Below, piece by piece: positions 35,983-46,132 of a stretch of DNA of 64,000 nt. Positions within the stretch are counted from its first letter, which is position 1; each line of letters starts with the position of its first letter. This DNA is from Okibacterium sp. HSC-33S16. GTDB taxonomy: Bacteria; Actinomycetota; Actinomycetes; Actinomycetales; Microbacteriaceae. The notes under the pieces are model-generated. The model ran no database searches. It was not told the origin of the DNA and saw nothing but the letters and a program-made list of their open reading frames with translations. The position numbers and the translations under genes were made by a program. The stretch spans positions 372,001 to 436,000 of the forward strand of contig NZ_JALJZZ010000002.1 of the NCBI RefSeq assembly GCF_024171565.1. Reading direction: 5' to 3'.

Positions 35983-37158
35983 ATGAGCGACCAGAAGCCG
36001 CCGGCAGGGCCGGAACAGGAACCCCAACAGCCGACGGAAAATGAACCTCCGTACCCGGCGAACGTCCAGAACAGCACTGCGGGCGCAGCCTCAACGCAGC
36101 CCCCCGCCGGTCCGCCACCCGGCTCTCCTCAGGCACCCCCTGCCAGCTCCCAGCCACAGCCCGGCTCGCCCCAGGGACCGGTCCCGGGACCGCTTCAGCA
36201 TGGCGCTACGCCGAACGGATATCCGGGTCAACCCGGCGCGGGTTACGGGGGATACCCGCCGCAACAGCAGGGGTACCCGCAGCAACCGCAGGGCTACCCG
36301 CAGCAGCCGCAACAGGGTGGATACCCGCCGCAGCCGCAGGGGTACCCGCAGCCGCAGCAGAGTGGCTACCCGCAGTCGTACCCGCCCCAGCCGCAGCACA
36401 GTGGCTACCCGCAGTCGTACCCGCCCCAGCCGCAGCAGGGCGGCTACCCGCCGCAGCCCGGCTACCTGCAACAGGCACCGCGCCCGGCCGCGCCACCGCG
36501 CCCGCCTCTTGCCCCTCGCCAGAAGCGCGGCGCCATGCTGGCCGGCGCCGTGAGCTTCACTCTGATGAGCCTCGGGTTCACCCTGTTCATCATTCCGCTG
36601 GTGATCGGGCTGTTCGGGGCCTTCTTCGGCACTCTGTTCACCTACATCGCGAACAACAACCCCGAAGACTTCACCGTCAACGGCGGCCCGGCCCCCGAAG
36701 ACGTCAGCCAGATCGTCTCCGACCTCTGGGCGACATTCCTGCCCTGGCTGATTGGCTCGCTGATTCTCGGCATCATCATCTGGATCCTCGGCTACTTCTG
36801 CAGCCTCTGGATGCTGCGCAGCCACCGCGTCAATCGACCCGTTGCCGTCACCTGGAGCGGCCTGGGCATCGCGATCGTCGGCAGTTTCCTGCTCAGCGCC
36901 CTGAGCTCACCGATCAGCGGGTTGTTCGGCCTCGGCACACCCAACTTCGACAGCGATGACTTCTCCGGCTCTGACTCAATTCCGGGATTCGAGAATTTCG
37001 ATTTCGGCCCGATCATCGGTCTCGGCGTGCTGTTCTTCCTGCTCAGCCTTCTCGTCAACGCCGGGATCGGCCTACTGAGCTGGTGGTGGATGGCCCACGC
37101 CTTCCGCGACCGTTCCGCCCTGTCCGAGAACGAGCACCCCGAGACCCGGCTACCCTGA
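35983..37158 (+). CDS. Membrane protein with Pro/Gln/Tyr-rich repeat N-terminus
   Basis: 391 residues. The first 175 are low-complexity, dominated by [14 protein letters not shown]-like repeats; a 13-residue unit ([12 protein letters not shown] plus one) is duplicated exactly at DNA level (36361 and 36400). Then four hydrophobic helices (about 180-210, 255-285, 300-325 and 345-375) separated by a loop with a Asp/Ser-rich stretch. Similar Pro-rich plus membrane architectures occur in actinobacterial DUF4190/DUF4870-like proteins; function unknown. ATG at 35983; the weak upstream region suggests a leaderless message. Confidence 0.8.
   Translation: MSDQKPPAGPEQEPQQPTENEPPYPANVQNSTAGAASTQPPAGPPPGSPQAPPASSQPQPGSPQGPVPGPLQHGATPNGYPGQPGAGYGGYPPQQQGYPQQPQGYPQQPQQGGYPPQPQGYPQPQQSGYPQSYPPQPQHSGYPQSYPPQPQQGGYPPQPGYLQQAPRPAAPPRPPLAPRQKRGAMLAGAVSFTLMSLGFTLFIIPLVIGLFGAFFGTLFTYIANNNPEDFTVNGGPAPEDVSQIVSDLWATFLPWLIGSLILGIIIWILGYFCSLWMLRSHRVNRPVAVTWSGLGIAIVGSFLLSALSSPISGLFGLGTPNFDSDDFSGSDSIPGFENFDFGPIIGLGVLFFLLSLLVNAGIGLLSWWWMAHAFRDRSALSENEHPETRLP
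36361..36441 (+). repeat. 39-base direct repeat inside the Pro/Gln/Tyr-rich gene
   Basis: Two adjacent in-frame copies with a 39-base period (copies start at 36361 and 36400), each coding a 13-residue unit. Degenerate shorter units (GGGTACCCGCAG-like) extend upstream from about 36250. Confidence 0.8.
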
Positions 37159-37162
37159 ACAG

Positions 37163-38284
37163 GTGACTGACTTCCCGTTCGACCGGCTTCGACGCTGGCC
37201 TGACATCGAAGCCGCCAACCTCTTCGCGTACGACGCCACCGACAAGCTACTTCTCGAGACGGCCGCCGACGCCCTCCGTACCGCCGCCCCCGGCGACACG
37301 GTGGTCGTCGGCGATCGGTATGGTGCGCTTACCCTCGGCGCCTTGCATCAGAACGTGTCCGGAATCCGCACACATCAGGATGACCTCTCCGGTGAGCGCG
37401 CACTTGACGCGAGCGCGGCGTCCTTATCGATCACGGATGCTGTCACGCACGCACCATTGGACGCCTCCCTTTTTCGGGACGCCCGCGTGGTGCTGATGCA
37501 ACTGCCGCGGTCGCTCGAAGCCCTCGCCGAGACCGCGGAGCTCATCGCCCGGCACGCCGCCCCCGGCGTCGCCGTGTTCGCCGGCGGCAGGATCAAACAC
37601 ATGAGCCGGGCCATGAATGACGTGCTCGCCCGGTACTTCGGCTCGGTCACCGCATCACTCGCGCAGCAGAAATCACGGGTGCTCGTAGCCCGCGATCCTC
37701 GACCGCCCGTGGGGGAGCTGGCCTGGCCGGCGCGCGAGTTTCATGCTGATCTGGGTCTCACGGTGTGCGCCCACGGTGCCGCGTTCGCTGGCACCAAAAT
37801 CGACATCGGCACTCGCTTCCTGCTCGAGTTCCTCGACCGGTTGCCCGACGTTCCTCGGGCCATCGACCTCGGCTGCGGCACCGGAGTGCTCGCCACCCTG
37901 GCGGCGCGTGCCCGACCGGCCATGCAGGTGATCGCAAGCGATTCATCGGCGGCGGCCGTGGCGTCCGCTCAACAGACAGCACTCGCGAACGACGTTGCTG
38001 ATCGAGTCACCGTGGTGCGTGATGACGGTCTCTTGAGCCAGCCCGACGGCTCATCGAACCTCATTTTGCTCAACCCGCCGTTCCATGTCGGGGCGACCGT
38101 GCACGCGGGCATCGCACAGAAGCTGTTCGACGATGCCGCCCGGGTGCTTCGGCCGGGCGGCGAACTCTGGACGGTGTGGAACTCACACCTCGGCTATCGC
38201 CCGGCGCTCGAGCGCACGGTCGGGGCGACGCGGCAGCTCGGTCGAAACGCGAAATTCACCGTGACGGTGTCGACGAAGCGCTGA
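37163..38284 (+). CDS. Class I SAM methyltransferase, RsmC/RlmG-like
   Basis: 373 residues. Two-lobed architecture: an N-terminal degenerate methyltransferase-like domain (about 1-190) and a C-terminal catalytic one with motif I AIDLGCGTGVLA (about 232-243), DSSAAAV and the N2-guanine-type active-site NPPFHVG (about 310). This resembles RsmC/RlmG 16S/23S rRNA guanine-N2 methyltransferases. GTG start at 37163, 4 bases after the previous stop. Confidence 0.88.
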   Translation: MTDFPFDRLRRWPDIEAANLFAYDATDKLLLETAADALRTAAPGDTVVVGDRYGALTLGALHQNVSGIRTHQDDLSGERALDASAASLSITDAVTHAPLDASLFRDARVVLMQLPRSLEALAETAELIARHAAPGVAVFAGGRIKHMSRAMNDVLARYFGSVTASLAQQKSRVLVARDPRPPVGELAWPAREFHADLGLTVCAHGAAFAGTKIDIGTRFLLEFLDRLPDVPRAIDLGCGTGVLATLAARARPAMQVIASDSSAAAVASAQQTALANDVADRVTVVRDDGLLSQPDGSSNLILLNPPFHVGATVHAGIAQKLFDDAARVLRPGGELWTVWNSHLGYRPALERTVGATRQLGRNAKFTVTVSTKR

Positions 38285-38347
38285 CGGGTCACAGCGGGGT
38301 TGGCAACCCCCTCCGCTGTATTCGCGCCGTGCGGTTGGCTTGACAGA

Positions 38348-40003
38348 GTGAGCACAGAGAACTTTTCGCATGACGACCTTGAACGCACAGCCCGGGAACG
38401 CTTCGGGTGGGACGACCTGCAGGGCGGGCAGATCGAGGCCGTTGAGGCGTTGCTTCAGGGCCGGGATGTGCTCGCCGTCATGCCGACCGGATACGGCAAA
38501 TCTGCGATTTACCAGCTGGCCGCCGCGCTGCTCGGTGGTGTCACCGTTGTGGTGTCCCCGCTCATCGCACTGCAGACGGATCAGGTTGCCGGACTTGCCG
38601 AGCTGCCGAACGCGCCGGCTGCTGTTGCCATTAACTCGAGTCTTCGACCTGCCGCGCTCGAGGCTGCGTGGCAGCGGGTCTCCGGTCCCGATGGCGGCAT
38701 CGTCTACCTCGCCCCTGAACAACTGGCCAAGGACGAGACCGTTGAGCGCCTGCGCGATCTCGGCGTGACGCTATTCGCCGTGGACGAGGCGCACTGCGTG
38801 ACGGCGTGGGGTCACGACTTCCGCCCCGACTATCTGCGGCTCGGCGATGTGATCGAGCGACTCGGGCACCCGCGAACGGTGGCGCTCACTGCCACAGGCT
38901 CGTCACCGGTGCGCCGCGACATCGCCGAACGACTCCACCTGCGTGACCGCCTTGAGATCACCCGCGGATTCGACCGACCCAACCTGTGGCTCGAAGTGAC
39001 GCGGCACGTCGAGGCGAGCGAGAAAGAGCGGGCCGTGATCGAGCAGGTCACGGCTCTCTCGAAGCCGGGTCTGCTCTACGTCGCGACCCGGGCAGACACC
39101 GAGCGATATGCGGCCGAACTCGAGGCGAGAGGCCTGCGCGCTGCGGCCTACCACGGCGGACTTCGAGCCGCCGATCGTCGGGCCGTGCACGATGACTTCA
39201 CCTCCGACCGCGTTGACGTGGTCGTCGCCACCTCCGCCTTCGGGATGGGGATCGACAAACCCAACGTCCGTTTTGTGGTGCACGCGGCCGTGCCGGAATC
39301 GGTCGATGAGTACTACCAGGAGATCGGCCGTGCGGGGCGTGACGGAGAACCCGCCGCCGCCAACCTGCACTATCGCAGCGAAGACCTGGGACTTCGGAAA
39401 TTCTTCGCGTCCCGCAAACCCGACGAAGATGCCCTGCGCCGGGCGTACACGGTCATCGCCCACGCCGACAAGCCGGTGAAGGCGACAGAGCTCGCTCGAG
39501 AGCTCGACATCTCCAGCCGCGCGGCTACCGGACTCGTCAACGCGCTCGCCGACGCCGGGATGGTGCGGGTCGACCGGCGTGGCAGTACGGCGACGAGCTC
39601 CGCCCGAGCGCACACAGCGGTGAGCGCCGCTGTCGAGGTCATCGAGGAACGCGAGCGCATCGAGGAGTCGCGGCTCGAGATGATGCGAGGCTACGCCGAG
39701 ACGACCGACTGCCGCCGGCTGTTCCTGCTCGGCTACTTCGGTGAGCAGCACTCCGAACCGTGCGGAAACTGCGACGTCTGCCGCCGCTCAGGCAACCAAA
39801 CGCCTGAAGACGGAGCCGGTGCCACTGCCGCCACGAGCACCATTCCATTTAGCCCGCAGTCGAGTGTGGTGCACACTGAGTGGGGCCCGGGAACGGTCAT
39901 GCGGGTTGAGGACGACCGCCTGACAGTGTTCTTTGAGCATGAAGGCTACAAGGTGCTCTCGCTCGAGCTGGTCACTGAAAACGGTCTCCTGCAGACGGCG
40001 TGA
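38348..40003 (+). CDS. recQ: RecQ-family ATP-dependent DNA helicase
   Basis: 551 residues from GTG 38348. Walker A GYGKSAIYQ (K51), DEAHC box at 146-150 with WGHDFRPDY, motif V/VI region SAFGMGIDKPNVRFV and QEIGRAGRDGE. The zinc-binding domain is recognisable (CRRLFLLGYFGE...CGNCDVCRR, about 465-490). The C-terminal RQC/HRDC domains are shortened to about 55 residues, so this is a short RecQ. Unwinds DNA 3'-5' during repair and recombination. Confidence 0.92.
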   Translation: MSTENFSHDDLERTARERFGWDDLQGGQIEAVEALLQGRDVLAVMPTGYGKSAIYQLAAALLGGVTVVVSPLIALQTDQVAGLAELPNAPAAVAINSSLRPAALEAAWQRVSGPDGGIVYLAPEQLAKDETVERLRDLGVTLFAVDEAHCVTAWGHDFRPDYLRLGDVIERLGHPRTVALTATGSSPVRRDIAERLHLRDRLEITRGFDRPNLWLEVTRHVEASEKERAVIEQVTALSKPGLLYVATRADTERYAAELEARGLRAAAYHGGLRAADRRAVHDDFTSDRVDVVVATSAFGMGIDKPNVRFVVHAAVPESVDEYYQEIGRAGRDGEPAAANLHYRSEDLGLRKFFASRKPDEDALRRAYTVIAHADKPVKATELARELDISSRAATGLVNALADAGMVRVDRRGSTATSSARAHTAVSAAVEVIEERERIEESRLEMMRGYAETTDCRRLFLLGYFGEQHSEPCGNCDVCRRSGNQTPEDGAGATAATSTIPFSPQSSVVHTEWGPGTVMRVEDDRLTVFFEHEGYKVLSLELVTENGLLQTA

Positions 40004-40013
40004 CCGACCGGCG

Positions 40014-40295
40014 CTACAGTTCCGCTTCGTAAGTGCCGAAGTAGTCGAAGTCGATGACGGGCGGGTGCGATTCCCACTCTTCCACTTCCGCTTGGACCTT
40101 CTCGATTGACTCAAATCGCACACCGATGTGGGGTGTAATCATGACGCTGACGGCCGACCGGCCGACGGTTTCCAACTCAACGAAACCGGCTCCATTCTTG
40201 GCCGCTTCCACGATCCTGGCCTTCAGCTCGTCGAGGTCTTGCCCGGGCCTCAACACAAGCATCTGTCCGTCGATGCGCACCGTAGTGATCTTCAT
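40014..40295 (-). CDS. Small conserved hypothetical protein
   Basis: 93 residues: KITTVRIDGQMLVLRPGQDLDELKARIVEAAKNGAGFVELE, then SVMITPHIGVRFESIE and an acidic end. A compact alpha/beta protein of unknown function, with no membrane segment. ATG 40295 preceded by a GCGAAATG region; codon usage is normal. It converges on recQ with 10 bases between ends. Confidence 0.7.
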   Translation of the reverse strand: MKITTVRIDGQMLVLRPGQDLDELKARIVEAAKNGAGFVELETVGRSAVSVMITPHIGVRFESIEKVQAEVEEWESHPPVIDFDYFGTYEAEL

Positions 40296-40436
40296 TTCGC
40301 CCTATCCCGGGCGACTTGTCGTTCTGCGCTCGTTAATGAAGGCTACGCGCGTCGATCTCCAAATTGTGAGGTTGGCCCAGATTCACAGGTGCCCCTCGTC
40401 ACCACGCCATCGGGTGTGAGCTTCACTGGTCGCCGT

Positions 40437-41636
40437 TCAGCGTCGCGCGAACACATAGTTGTCGAGGAGGTAGTCGGCGATCGCCATTGACGAGGTCGCG
40501 GCCGGTGACGGTGCATTGCGCAGCAGGGTGACGGGTCCCACCTGGTCTACGGCGAAGTCATCGACGAGCGCTCCGCCCGAATCCCAGGCCTGCGCGCGCA
40601 CCCCGGCCGCCGTTTTGCGCGTCAAATCCTTCATCTCCAACTCGGGCACGAAACGTCGAGCATCCTGGAAGTACACACTTTTGAGAACGGATGCCGTCAC
40701 CTCCTTCACCCCCATCCGCCAGTGTTCGCGGGCGAGAGTCGCCGCTCCGGGCCAACGCAGTGAGGCCCAGGTGTCCTTCACTGAGATCCGTCCCCACGAA
40801 TAGCCCTCACGAGCCAAAGCGGGAACAGCGTTGGGTCCGACGTGGACGTCGTCGTAGACGCCACGGGTGAAGTGCACGCCGAGGAACGGGAACCGCGGGT
40901 CGGGCACGGGATAGATCATGCCGCGCACGAGGTGCTGCCGGGCCGGGTCGAGTTCCCAGTACTCGCCGCGGAACGGGAGGATCTTCGGTGACGGCGATGC
41001 GCCGACGAACCGGGCAACGATATCGGATTGCAGCCCGGCGCAGACGATGAGTCGGTCGAAGCGCAGGTCCGCCGTCGGGGTCACAACGCGCACCCCGCCG
41101 GGTTCCTGCCTGATTCCGGTGACCTCGGACCCGAGCAGGATGTGGCCACCGGCGCGACGCACGTCATCGGCCATGGCTTCGGTGATTGCCGCGTAGTCAA
41201 CAGCCGCGGTGTGTGGTGAATGCAGGGCGGCGACGCCCGCAGCGTGCGGCTCGATCTCGCGCAGCTCGGTCCCGGTCACTCGCCGCAGGTCAGGAACGCC
41301 GTTCAGGGTCGCGCGGTCCTCGATCACCGCGAGGGCGGCTCTGTCGTCGTCGGTAACCGCGACGACGAGTTTGCCGACCTCGCGATAGGGCAGGTTCTTC
41401 TCGGCACAGAACTCGCGAGTGAGCTCCCGGCCAATCGCGCACAACTGCGCCTTCAACGAACCCGGCGGATAGTACAGACCAGCGTGAACGACACCGGAGT
41501 TGCGGCCCGTCTGGTGCAGGGCCAGCCGACGCTCCTTCTCGATTACGGTCACCTCGCCGTCACCGCGCTGGGTCAGCGCGCGGGCAATGGCAATCCCGAC
41601 GATGCCGCCCCCGATGACTCCGATTCGTTCCGTCAT
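40437..41636 (-). CDS. lhgO: L-2-hydroxyglutarate oxidase (FAD)
   Basis: 399 residues. FAD dinucleotide-binding motif IGVIGGGIVGIAIARAL at the N-terminus, TGRNSGVVHAGLYYPPGSLKA and KLVVAV as in LhgO/YgaF, then FPFLGVHFTRGVYDDVHVGPNA late in the chain. Oxidises L-2-hydroxyglutarate to 2-oxoglutarate, passing electrons to oxygen or quinone at the membrane. AGGAGCGACTGC lies upstream of the ATG. Transcribed alone, divergent from the DUF817 gene. Confidence 0.94.
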   Translation of the reverse strand: MTERIGVIGGGIVGIAIARALTQRGDGEVTVIEKERRLALHQTGRNSGVVHAGLYYPPGSLKAQLCAIGRELTREFCAEKNLPYREVGKLVVAVTDDDRAALAVIEDRATLNGVPDLRRVTGTELREIEPHAAGVAALHSPHTAAVDYAAITEAMADDVRRAGGHILLGSEVTGIRQEPGGVRVVTPTADLRFDRLIVCAGLQSDIVARFVGASPSPKILPFRGEYWELDPARQHLVRGMIYPVPDPRFPFLGVHFTRGVYDDVHVGPNAVPALAREGYSWGRISVKDTWASLRWPGAATLAREHWRMGVKEVTASVLKSVYFQDARRFVPELEMKDLTRKTAAGVRAQAWDSGGALVDDFAVDQVGPVTLLRNAPSPAATSSMAIADYLLDNYVFARR

Positions 41637-41744
41637 GCAGTCGCTCCTCGCGGCCAGCCAAGCTGAGCTTTCCTCAACTGTTTTAGCTTAGGGTGCCCGG
41701 CCCGATTCCCTCAGGCCCTCATCCGGGGGCTGTAACGTGAGCGG

Positions 41745-42650
41745 ATGCCCCGCCGCTTCACACCCGTCGAAGAGCTCATCGATGCTCGCGCCCACGCGTG
41801 GCTGGATGGGGTGCCGACCGACGGCATCCGCTCAAAATTTATTGAGTTCCTCGTTTTTGGCGCCAAGCAAGCGTGGGCGTGTGTCTTCGGTGCGGCGTTA
41901 CTCGCGGTCATTCTTGCCGCCCGGCTTTGGTATCCAGACGATGCCGCGCTCGCCCGCAACGACGCCCTCACCCTCGCTGCCATCGCAATCCAGATCCTCA
42001 TGGTCGTTCTCAAACTCGAGACGCTGCGTGAACTCCGGGTGATCATCCTTTTTCACATCGTCGGTACCGGCATGGAGCTCTTCAAAACCGATGTGGGCTC
42101 GTGGATGTATGAGGCGGACGGCATTCTTCGACTCGGCAGTGTGCCGCTGTTCAGTGGATTTATGTACGCCGCCGTCGGTTCGTACATGGTGAGGGTCTAC
42201 CGGCTCTTCGACCTGCGGTTCTCGCGTTATCCCCGGCTCTGGATCACGGCGATCCTGGCGACCGCCATCTACCTCAACTTCTTCACTCACCACTTCATTT
42301 GGGATTTCCGCTGGGTGCTCCTCGCCGCCGTTGCCGTGATCTATGCCCGGACAGTGATGCACTTCCGCTTTTTCCGGAGAACATTCCGGATGCCGTTACT
42401 CCTCGGATTCACGCTCGTGGCGTTCTTCATCTGGCTGGCGGAGAACATCGCCACCTGGGCCGGTGCGTGGGCATATCCCGATCAGGTCGACGGCTGGCAG
42501 ATGGTATCTGCGTCGAAGCTCGTGTCCTGGTTCCTGCTCATGATCATCTCGGTGGTGCTCGTCACCTGGGTCTACCCGCCCCGCGAACCTGACGTCGCCG
42601 CCGTCGAGCCGCAGGGCTCGGAGCAGGACACGATCGCCGACGGTATGTAG
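41745..42650 (+). CDS. DUF817 integral membrane protein
   Basis: 301 residues with about eight hydrophobic helices. DUF817 markers: EFLVFGAKQAWACVFGA, the central FHIVGTGMELFKTDVGSW-Y block and LFSGFMYAAVGSYM, FFTHHFIWDFRW, then LAENIATWAGAW. The invariant polar residues inside helices suggest a membrane enzyme, but none is established. Downstream MFS gene follows after 29 bases. Confidence 0.92.
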   Translation: MPRRFTPVEELIDARAHAWLDGVPTDGIRSKFIEFLVFGAKQAWACVFGAALLAVILAARLWYPDDAALARNDALTLAAIAIQILMVVLKLETLRELRVIILFHIVGTGMELFKTDVGSWMYEADGILRLGSVPLFSGFMYAAVGSYMVRVYRLFDLRFSRYPRLWITAILATAIYLNFFTHHFIWDFRWVLLAAVAVIYARTVMHFRFFRRTFRMPLLLGFTLVAFFIWLAENIATWAGAWAYPDQVDGWQMVSASKLVSWFLLMIISVVLVTWVYPPREPDVAAVEPQGSEQDTIADGM

Positions 42651-42679
42651 AGCATTGTCAGGGCCCTAGGCTCGAAACC

Positions 42680-43903
42680 ATGAGTATTCGCGTCGAGGAT
42701 TCGGCTGTTCGTCCAGCCCTGAGTCCCGAACTGCGGCGGCGCCGCGCCGCTATCTTCCTGTTCATGCTCACGGTGGGCGTCGGACTTTCCTCGTTCATCG
42801 TTCGCACCCCGGCGGTGCGCGACCTCGTGCATGCGAGCACGGCAGAGATGGGTCTCATCCTCTTCGGTCTTTCGGTGGGATCGATGACCGGAATCTTGAG
42901 TTCTGCCGCACTCGTGCGGCGGTTCGGTGCCCGCCGGCCCATACTGATCGGTGGCACGGCGTTCGTTACGGGCCTCACCCTGCTCGCAAGCATGGCTGGC
43001 CTCGGGCAGGGCGTCGGCGTCTTCGTCGGCCTCGTTGGTATTGGTCTGGGTTTTGGGCTCGCGGAGATCGCGATCAACATCGAGGGTGCGGCGATTGAGG
43101 TTGCGTCGGGCCGCTCGATTCTGCCGGTGTTGCACGGATGTTACAGTCTGGGCTCCGTGATCGGAGCGGTCGCGGGCATCGGGCTGACCGCCGTCGCGTT
43201 CCCGGTATGGATTCACCTCCTCGTCGTTGCTGCTCTCGCACTGATCGCACTGCTCTGGGCCATCCCCAAGATCCCCACTACCACAGGACGTCAGGACGCT
43301 CACAGCAGCGCCCCGCCCGGGCTCCGCGCTCAACTCGCCGTGTGGAAACAGCATCGCGTGATCATGCTCGGCCTCATTGTTCTGGCCCTCGCGCTCGCCG
43401 AAGGGGCTGCGGGCGACTGGCTGCCGCTGCTGATGGTTGATGGACACGGCGCGACACCGGCAGTCGGCTCCATCGTGTTCGCGGCGTTCGCACTCGCCAT
43501 GACGATCGGACGTTTCTCGGGCGAGCCGCTCATCGAACGATTCGGCAAACCAACTGTCCTGCGGGCGAGTGCGCTCGTCTCGGCAGCGGGCATCGCCCTG
43601 GTGATCTTCTCGGACAACATCGTAATTGCTGGTCTTGCCGTCGTTCTCTGGGGGTTGGGCGCAGCGCTCGGTTTCCCCCTCACACTTTCCGCCGCTGGCG
43701 AGAGCGACGACCCTACAACAACCGTTGGCGCCGTCGCCTCAGCGGGTTACGTCGCCTTCCTCGTCGGCCCACCGCTCCTCGGGTTCCTCGGCGAGCAGTT
43801 CGGGCTCCGCGGGGCAATGATCGTCGTTCTCATCGTTGTCGCGGCCGCTGCGATTCCGACGTCCGCGGCCAGAACTCCTGCGGCACCCGCGATCAAAGAG
43901 TGA
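42680..43903 (+). CDS. MFS transporter
   Basis: 407 residues, 12 predicted helices. Opening segment ELRRRRAAIFLFMLTVGVGL-SSFIVRTPAVRD and central ALAEGAAGDWLPLLM match the group of small-molecule MFS exporters (FucP/YbjJ-like) that carry the AEGAxxDW motif in helix 7. Substrate unknown. The 3' end overlaps that of the convergent MBL-hydrolase gene by 11 bases. Confidence 0.9.
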   Translation: MSIRVEDSAVRPALSPELRRRRAAIFLFMLTVGVGLSSFIVRTPAVRDLVHASTAEMGLILFGLSVGSMTGILSSAALVRRFGARRPILIGGTAFVTGLTLLASMAGLGQGVGVFVGLVGIGLGFGLAEIAINIEGAAIEVASGRSILPVLHGCYSLGSVIGAVAGIGLTAVAFPVWIHLLVVAALALIALLWAIPKIPTTTGRQDAHSSAPPGLRAQLAVWKQHRVIMLGLIVLALALAEGAAGDWLPLLMVDGHGATPAVGSIVFAAFALAMTIGRFSGEPLIERFGKPTVLRASALVSAAGIALVIFSDNIVIAGLAVVLWGLGAALGFPLTLSAAGESDDPTTTVGAVASAGYVAFLVGPPLLGFLGEQFGLRGAMIVVLIVVAAAAIPTSAARTPAAPAIKE

Positions 43904-44678
43904 CGTCGTCCCCGGCGCTGTCGAGGTAGGCGAGCTGCGCCTCCACCGAATCCTCGGCTGCACACCGCACCGAGGCATCGACGTCGGGATACACCGTGTC
44001 GGTGATAGACCCGACGTTTGCCCGGGCGCCCAGGACTCGGCGTGCGGTCCGCACCTCGTCGAGCCGCTGAAGCCGGTGCTGGAGGTACCTGCTGCTGATT
44101 TCGTGAAGGTTGGGCACCGCGGGTCCGTGACCCGGGCGCACCGTCATCGCGTCGAGGTTGCGTAGTCGGTCAAGCGAGTCCAGGTAGTCGCCGAGGTTGC
44201 CGTCGGGCCGCGCGATGACGGTTGTCCCGCGTCCGAGGAGAGTGTCTCCGGTCAGGATGGATCCGAATGGGCCATCATCGGGGAGCACGAAACAGACCGA
44301 GTCCGCCGTGTGCCCCGGCGTTGTCACGGCTGTGATCCGAACTCCGGCTGCAGTGATCTCCTCGCCGTCAACCAGCGGGTCTCCGCCGATGCAGAACGCC
44401 GGGTCGAGTGCTCGCACCGGTGCGCCTGAACGCTCATGTAGTTCGGCGCTTGCCTCGGTGTGGTCGCCGTGAAAATGCGTGATGAGGATCAACTTGACTG
44501 AGCCGCTGGCCATCAGTGCGTCGATGTGGTCGGCGTCACCCGGGCCGGGATCGACGATGACCACCGATCCAGATCCGGGTGCTCGAACGACGTAGCTGTT
44601 CGTGCCATCAAGCGTCATCGGCCCCGGGTTCGGCGCGAGAACCGCTCGGGCGAGCGCGCTGGGGTGCGCCGTCACCAC
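43893..44678 (-). CDS. Metallo-beta-lactamase-fold hydrolase
   Basis: 261 residues. Zinc motif HFHGDHTEA (about 89-97), TPGHTADSVCF (third His), LTGDTLLGRG (bridging Asp) and a late GHGPAVPN. Glyoxalase II/lactonase-2-like group with a C-terminal helix domain; substrate unknown, probably a thioester. GTG start at 44678 shares one base with the FGD stop codon (TAGTG), so the two genes are translationally coupled. Confidence 0.92.
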   Translation of the reverse strand: MVTAHPSALARAVLAPNPGPMTLDGTNSYVVRAPGSGSVVIVDPGPGDADHIDALMASGSVKLILITHFHGDHTEASAELHERSGAPVRALDPAFCIGGDPLVDGEEITAAGVRITAVTTPGHTADSVCFVLPDDGPFGSILTGDTLLGRGTTVIARPDGNLGDYLDSLDRLRNLDAMTVRPGHGPAVPNLHEISSRYLQHRLQRLDEVRTARRVLGARANVGSITDTVYPDVDASVRCAAEDSVEAQLAYLDSAGDDVTL

Positions 44679-45682
44679 TACCCGAGTGCGCGGAGCCGGG
44701 GTGCCAGGTCGCGCTCGAACAGGTCGAGGAACCGCTTCTGGTCGTGGCCGGGTCCGTGGAAGACGAGGTGGTTGAGGCCGGCGTCAATGTAGGGCTTGAT
44801 CAGTGAGACCGCTTCGTCCGGGTCGCTCGACACAATCCAGCGCTTCGCCACCTGCTCGATCGGCAGTGCGTCGGCCGCCGCCTCCATCTCGGTCGGATCA
44901 TCGATCGAGTGCTTCTGCTCGGGTGTCAGCGACAGCGGAGCCCAGAACCGGGTGTTCTCGAGTGCGGTGTCTTTGTCGGTGTCGTAGGAGATCTTGATCT
45001 CGATCATCTTGTCGATCTCGGCAACGTCGCGGTTCGCCTTCTCGGCACCCTCCGCGACAGCGGGGAGGAGCTTGTCGGTGTAGAGCTCCATGCCCTTGCC
45101 CGACGTGCAGATGAAGCCGTCGCCAGCGCGACCCGCGTAGCGTGCGACCACAGGCCCGCCCGCGGCTACGTATACCGGGATGCCGCCTTCGGGCACGTCG
45201 TAGATTGACGCTCCCTGCGTGCGGTAGTACTCGCCCTCGAAGTCCACCCGGTCGCCAACCCAGAGCTGGCGCATGAGGTCAACCGACTCACGGAGCCGGG
45301 CAAACCGCTCCTTGAACTCGGGCCACTCGCCCCGGAAGCCGGTGGCGATCTCATTGAGTGCTTCGCCGGTGCCGACCCCGAGGAAGATGCGTCCCGGGTA
45401 GAGGCAGCCCATCGTCGCGAAGGCCTGTGCAACAACAGCGGGGTTGTAACGGAAGGTCGGTGTCATCACCGAGGTACCAATCGTGATGCGTTCGGTTCGC
45501 TCACCGACGGCGGTCATCCAGGCCAGGGAGAACGGAGCGTGGCCGCCGTTGTGTCGCCAGGGCTGGAAGTGGTCACTGACCGTGACGCTGTCGAAACCGT
45601 GCTGCTCCGCCTGCACACCGAGCTCAACGAGCTCGCGTGGGCCAAACTGCTCGGCCGATGCCTTCAAACCCAATTTCAACAA
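44678..45682 (-). CDS. fgd: F420-dependent glucose-6-phosphate dehydrogenase
   Basis: 334 residues, very like mycobacterial Fgd1 along its whole length: [69 protein letters not shown] and [14 protein letters not shown]. The catalytic His in DHFQPW is present. Oxidises glucose-6-phosphate while reducing coenzyme F420, supplying F420H2 to other enzymes such as the one at 59500-60510. I place the start at a TTG (45682) spaced 5 bases from GGAGG; GTG 45694 would be the annotation default. Implies the organism makes F420. Confidence 0.96.
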   Translation of the reverse strand: MLKLGLKASAEQFGPRELVELGVQAEQHGFDSVTVSDHFQPWRHNGGHAPFSLAWMTAVGERTERITIGTSVMTPTFRYNPAVVAQAFATMGCLYPGRIFLGVGTGEALNEIATGFRGEWPEFKERFARLRESVDLMRQLWVGDRVDFEGEYYRTQGASIYDVPEGGIPVYVAAGGPVVARYAGRAGDGFICTSGKGMELYTDKLLPAVAEGAEKANRDVAEIDKMIEIKISYDTDKDTALENTRFWAPLSLTPEQKHSIDDPTEMEAAADALPIEQVAKRWIVSSDPDEAVSLIKPYIDAGLNHLVFHGPGHDQKRFLDLFERDLAPRLRALG

Positions 45683-45847
45683 CAGTGCCTCCACGGTGAT
45701 GCAATTTTCGACGGCGGTCGTCGTCTTCTCGACACTATCCCGCTATCGCGTGAGGCCCCCCAGTGGTGGGCAGATTGTCTCAGGGAATTTACCGGGCACA
45801 AAAGTCACGGGCTGTGCTTTGTCGCTCGTCAGTGCAAAGCTGGAGGG

Positions 45848-46132
45848 GTGCCCCAGGTTGATGAACTGCAAGATCTCGACGAGCAACTGACGCTCGGCGA
45901 GCCATGGAACACCGTCGTCTGGGACGACCCGATCAATCTCATGACCTACGTGGCATGGGTATTTCGCAGTTACTTCGGCTTCTCCCAGGCACGGGCCGAA
46001 GAGCTCATGCTGCAGGTGCACAACAACGGTCGGGCAACCGTCGCCACCGGCACCCGTGAAGAGATGGAACGCCACGTCGCGGCCATGCATCACTACGGGC
46101 TGCTCGCCAGCCTGACCCGGAGCGAACGATGA
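45848..46132 (+). CDS. clpS: ATP-dependent Clp protease adaptor ClpS
   Basis: 94 residues: a short acidic lead, then PWNTVVWDDPINLMTYV, VFRSYFGFS, AEELMLQVHNNGRATVATG and HHYGLLASL. The N-degron-binding residues of ClpS (Asn/Asp in DDPIN and His in QVHNNG) are present. Delivers N-end-rule substrates to ClpAP/ClpC. GTG 45848 agrees with family length, although its GGAGG is only one base away. Overlaps the DUF2017 gene by ATGA. Confidence 0.93.
   Translation: MPQVDELQDLDEQLTLGEPWNTVVWDDPINLMTYVAWVFRSYFGFSQARAEELMLQVHNNGRATVATGTREEMERHVAAMHHYGLLASLTRSER

Noticed and set aside
35084-36157. Minus-strand open frame across dnaJ, hspR and the next gene
   Set aside because: Crosses three real genes and the terminator; no ribosome site.
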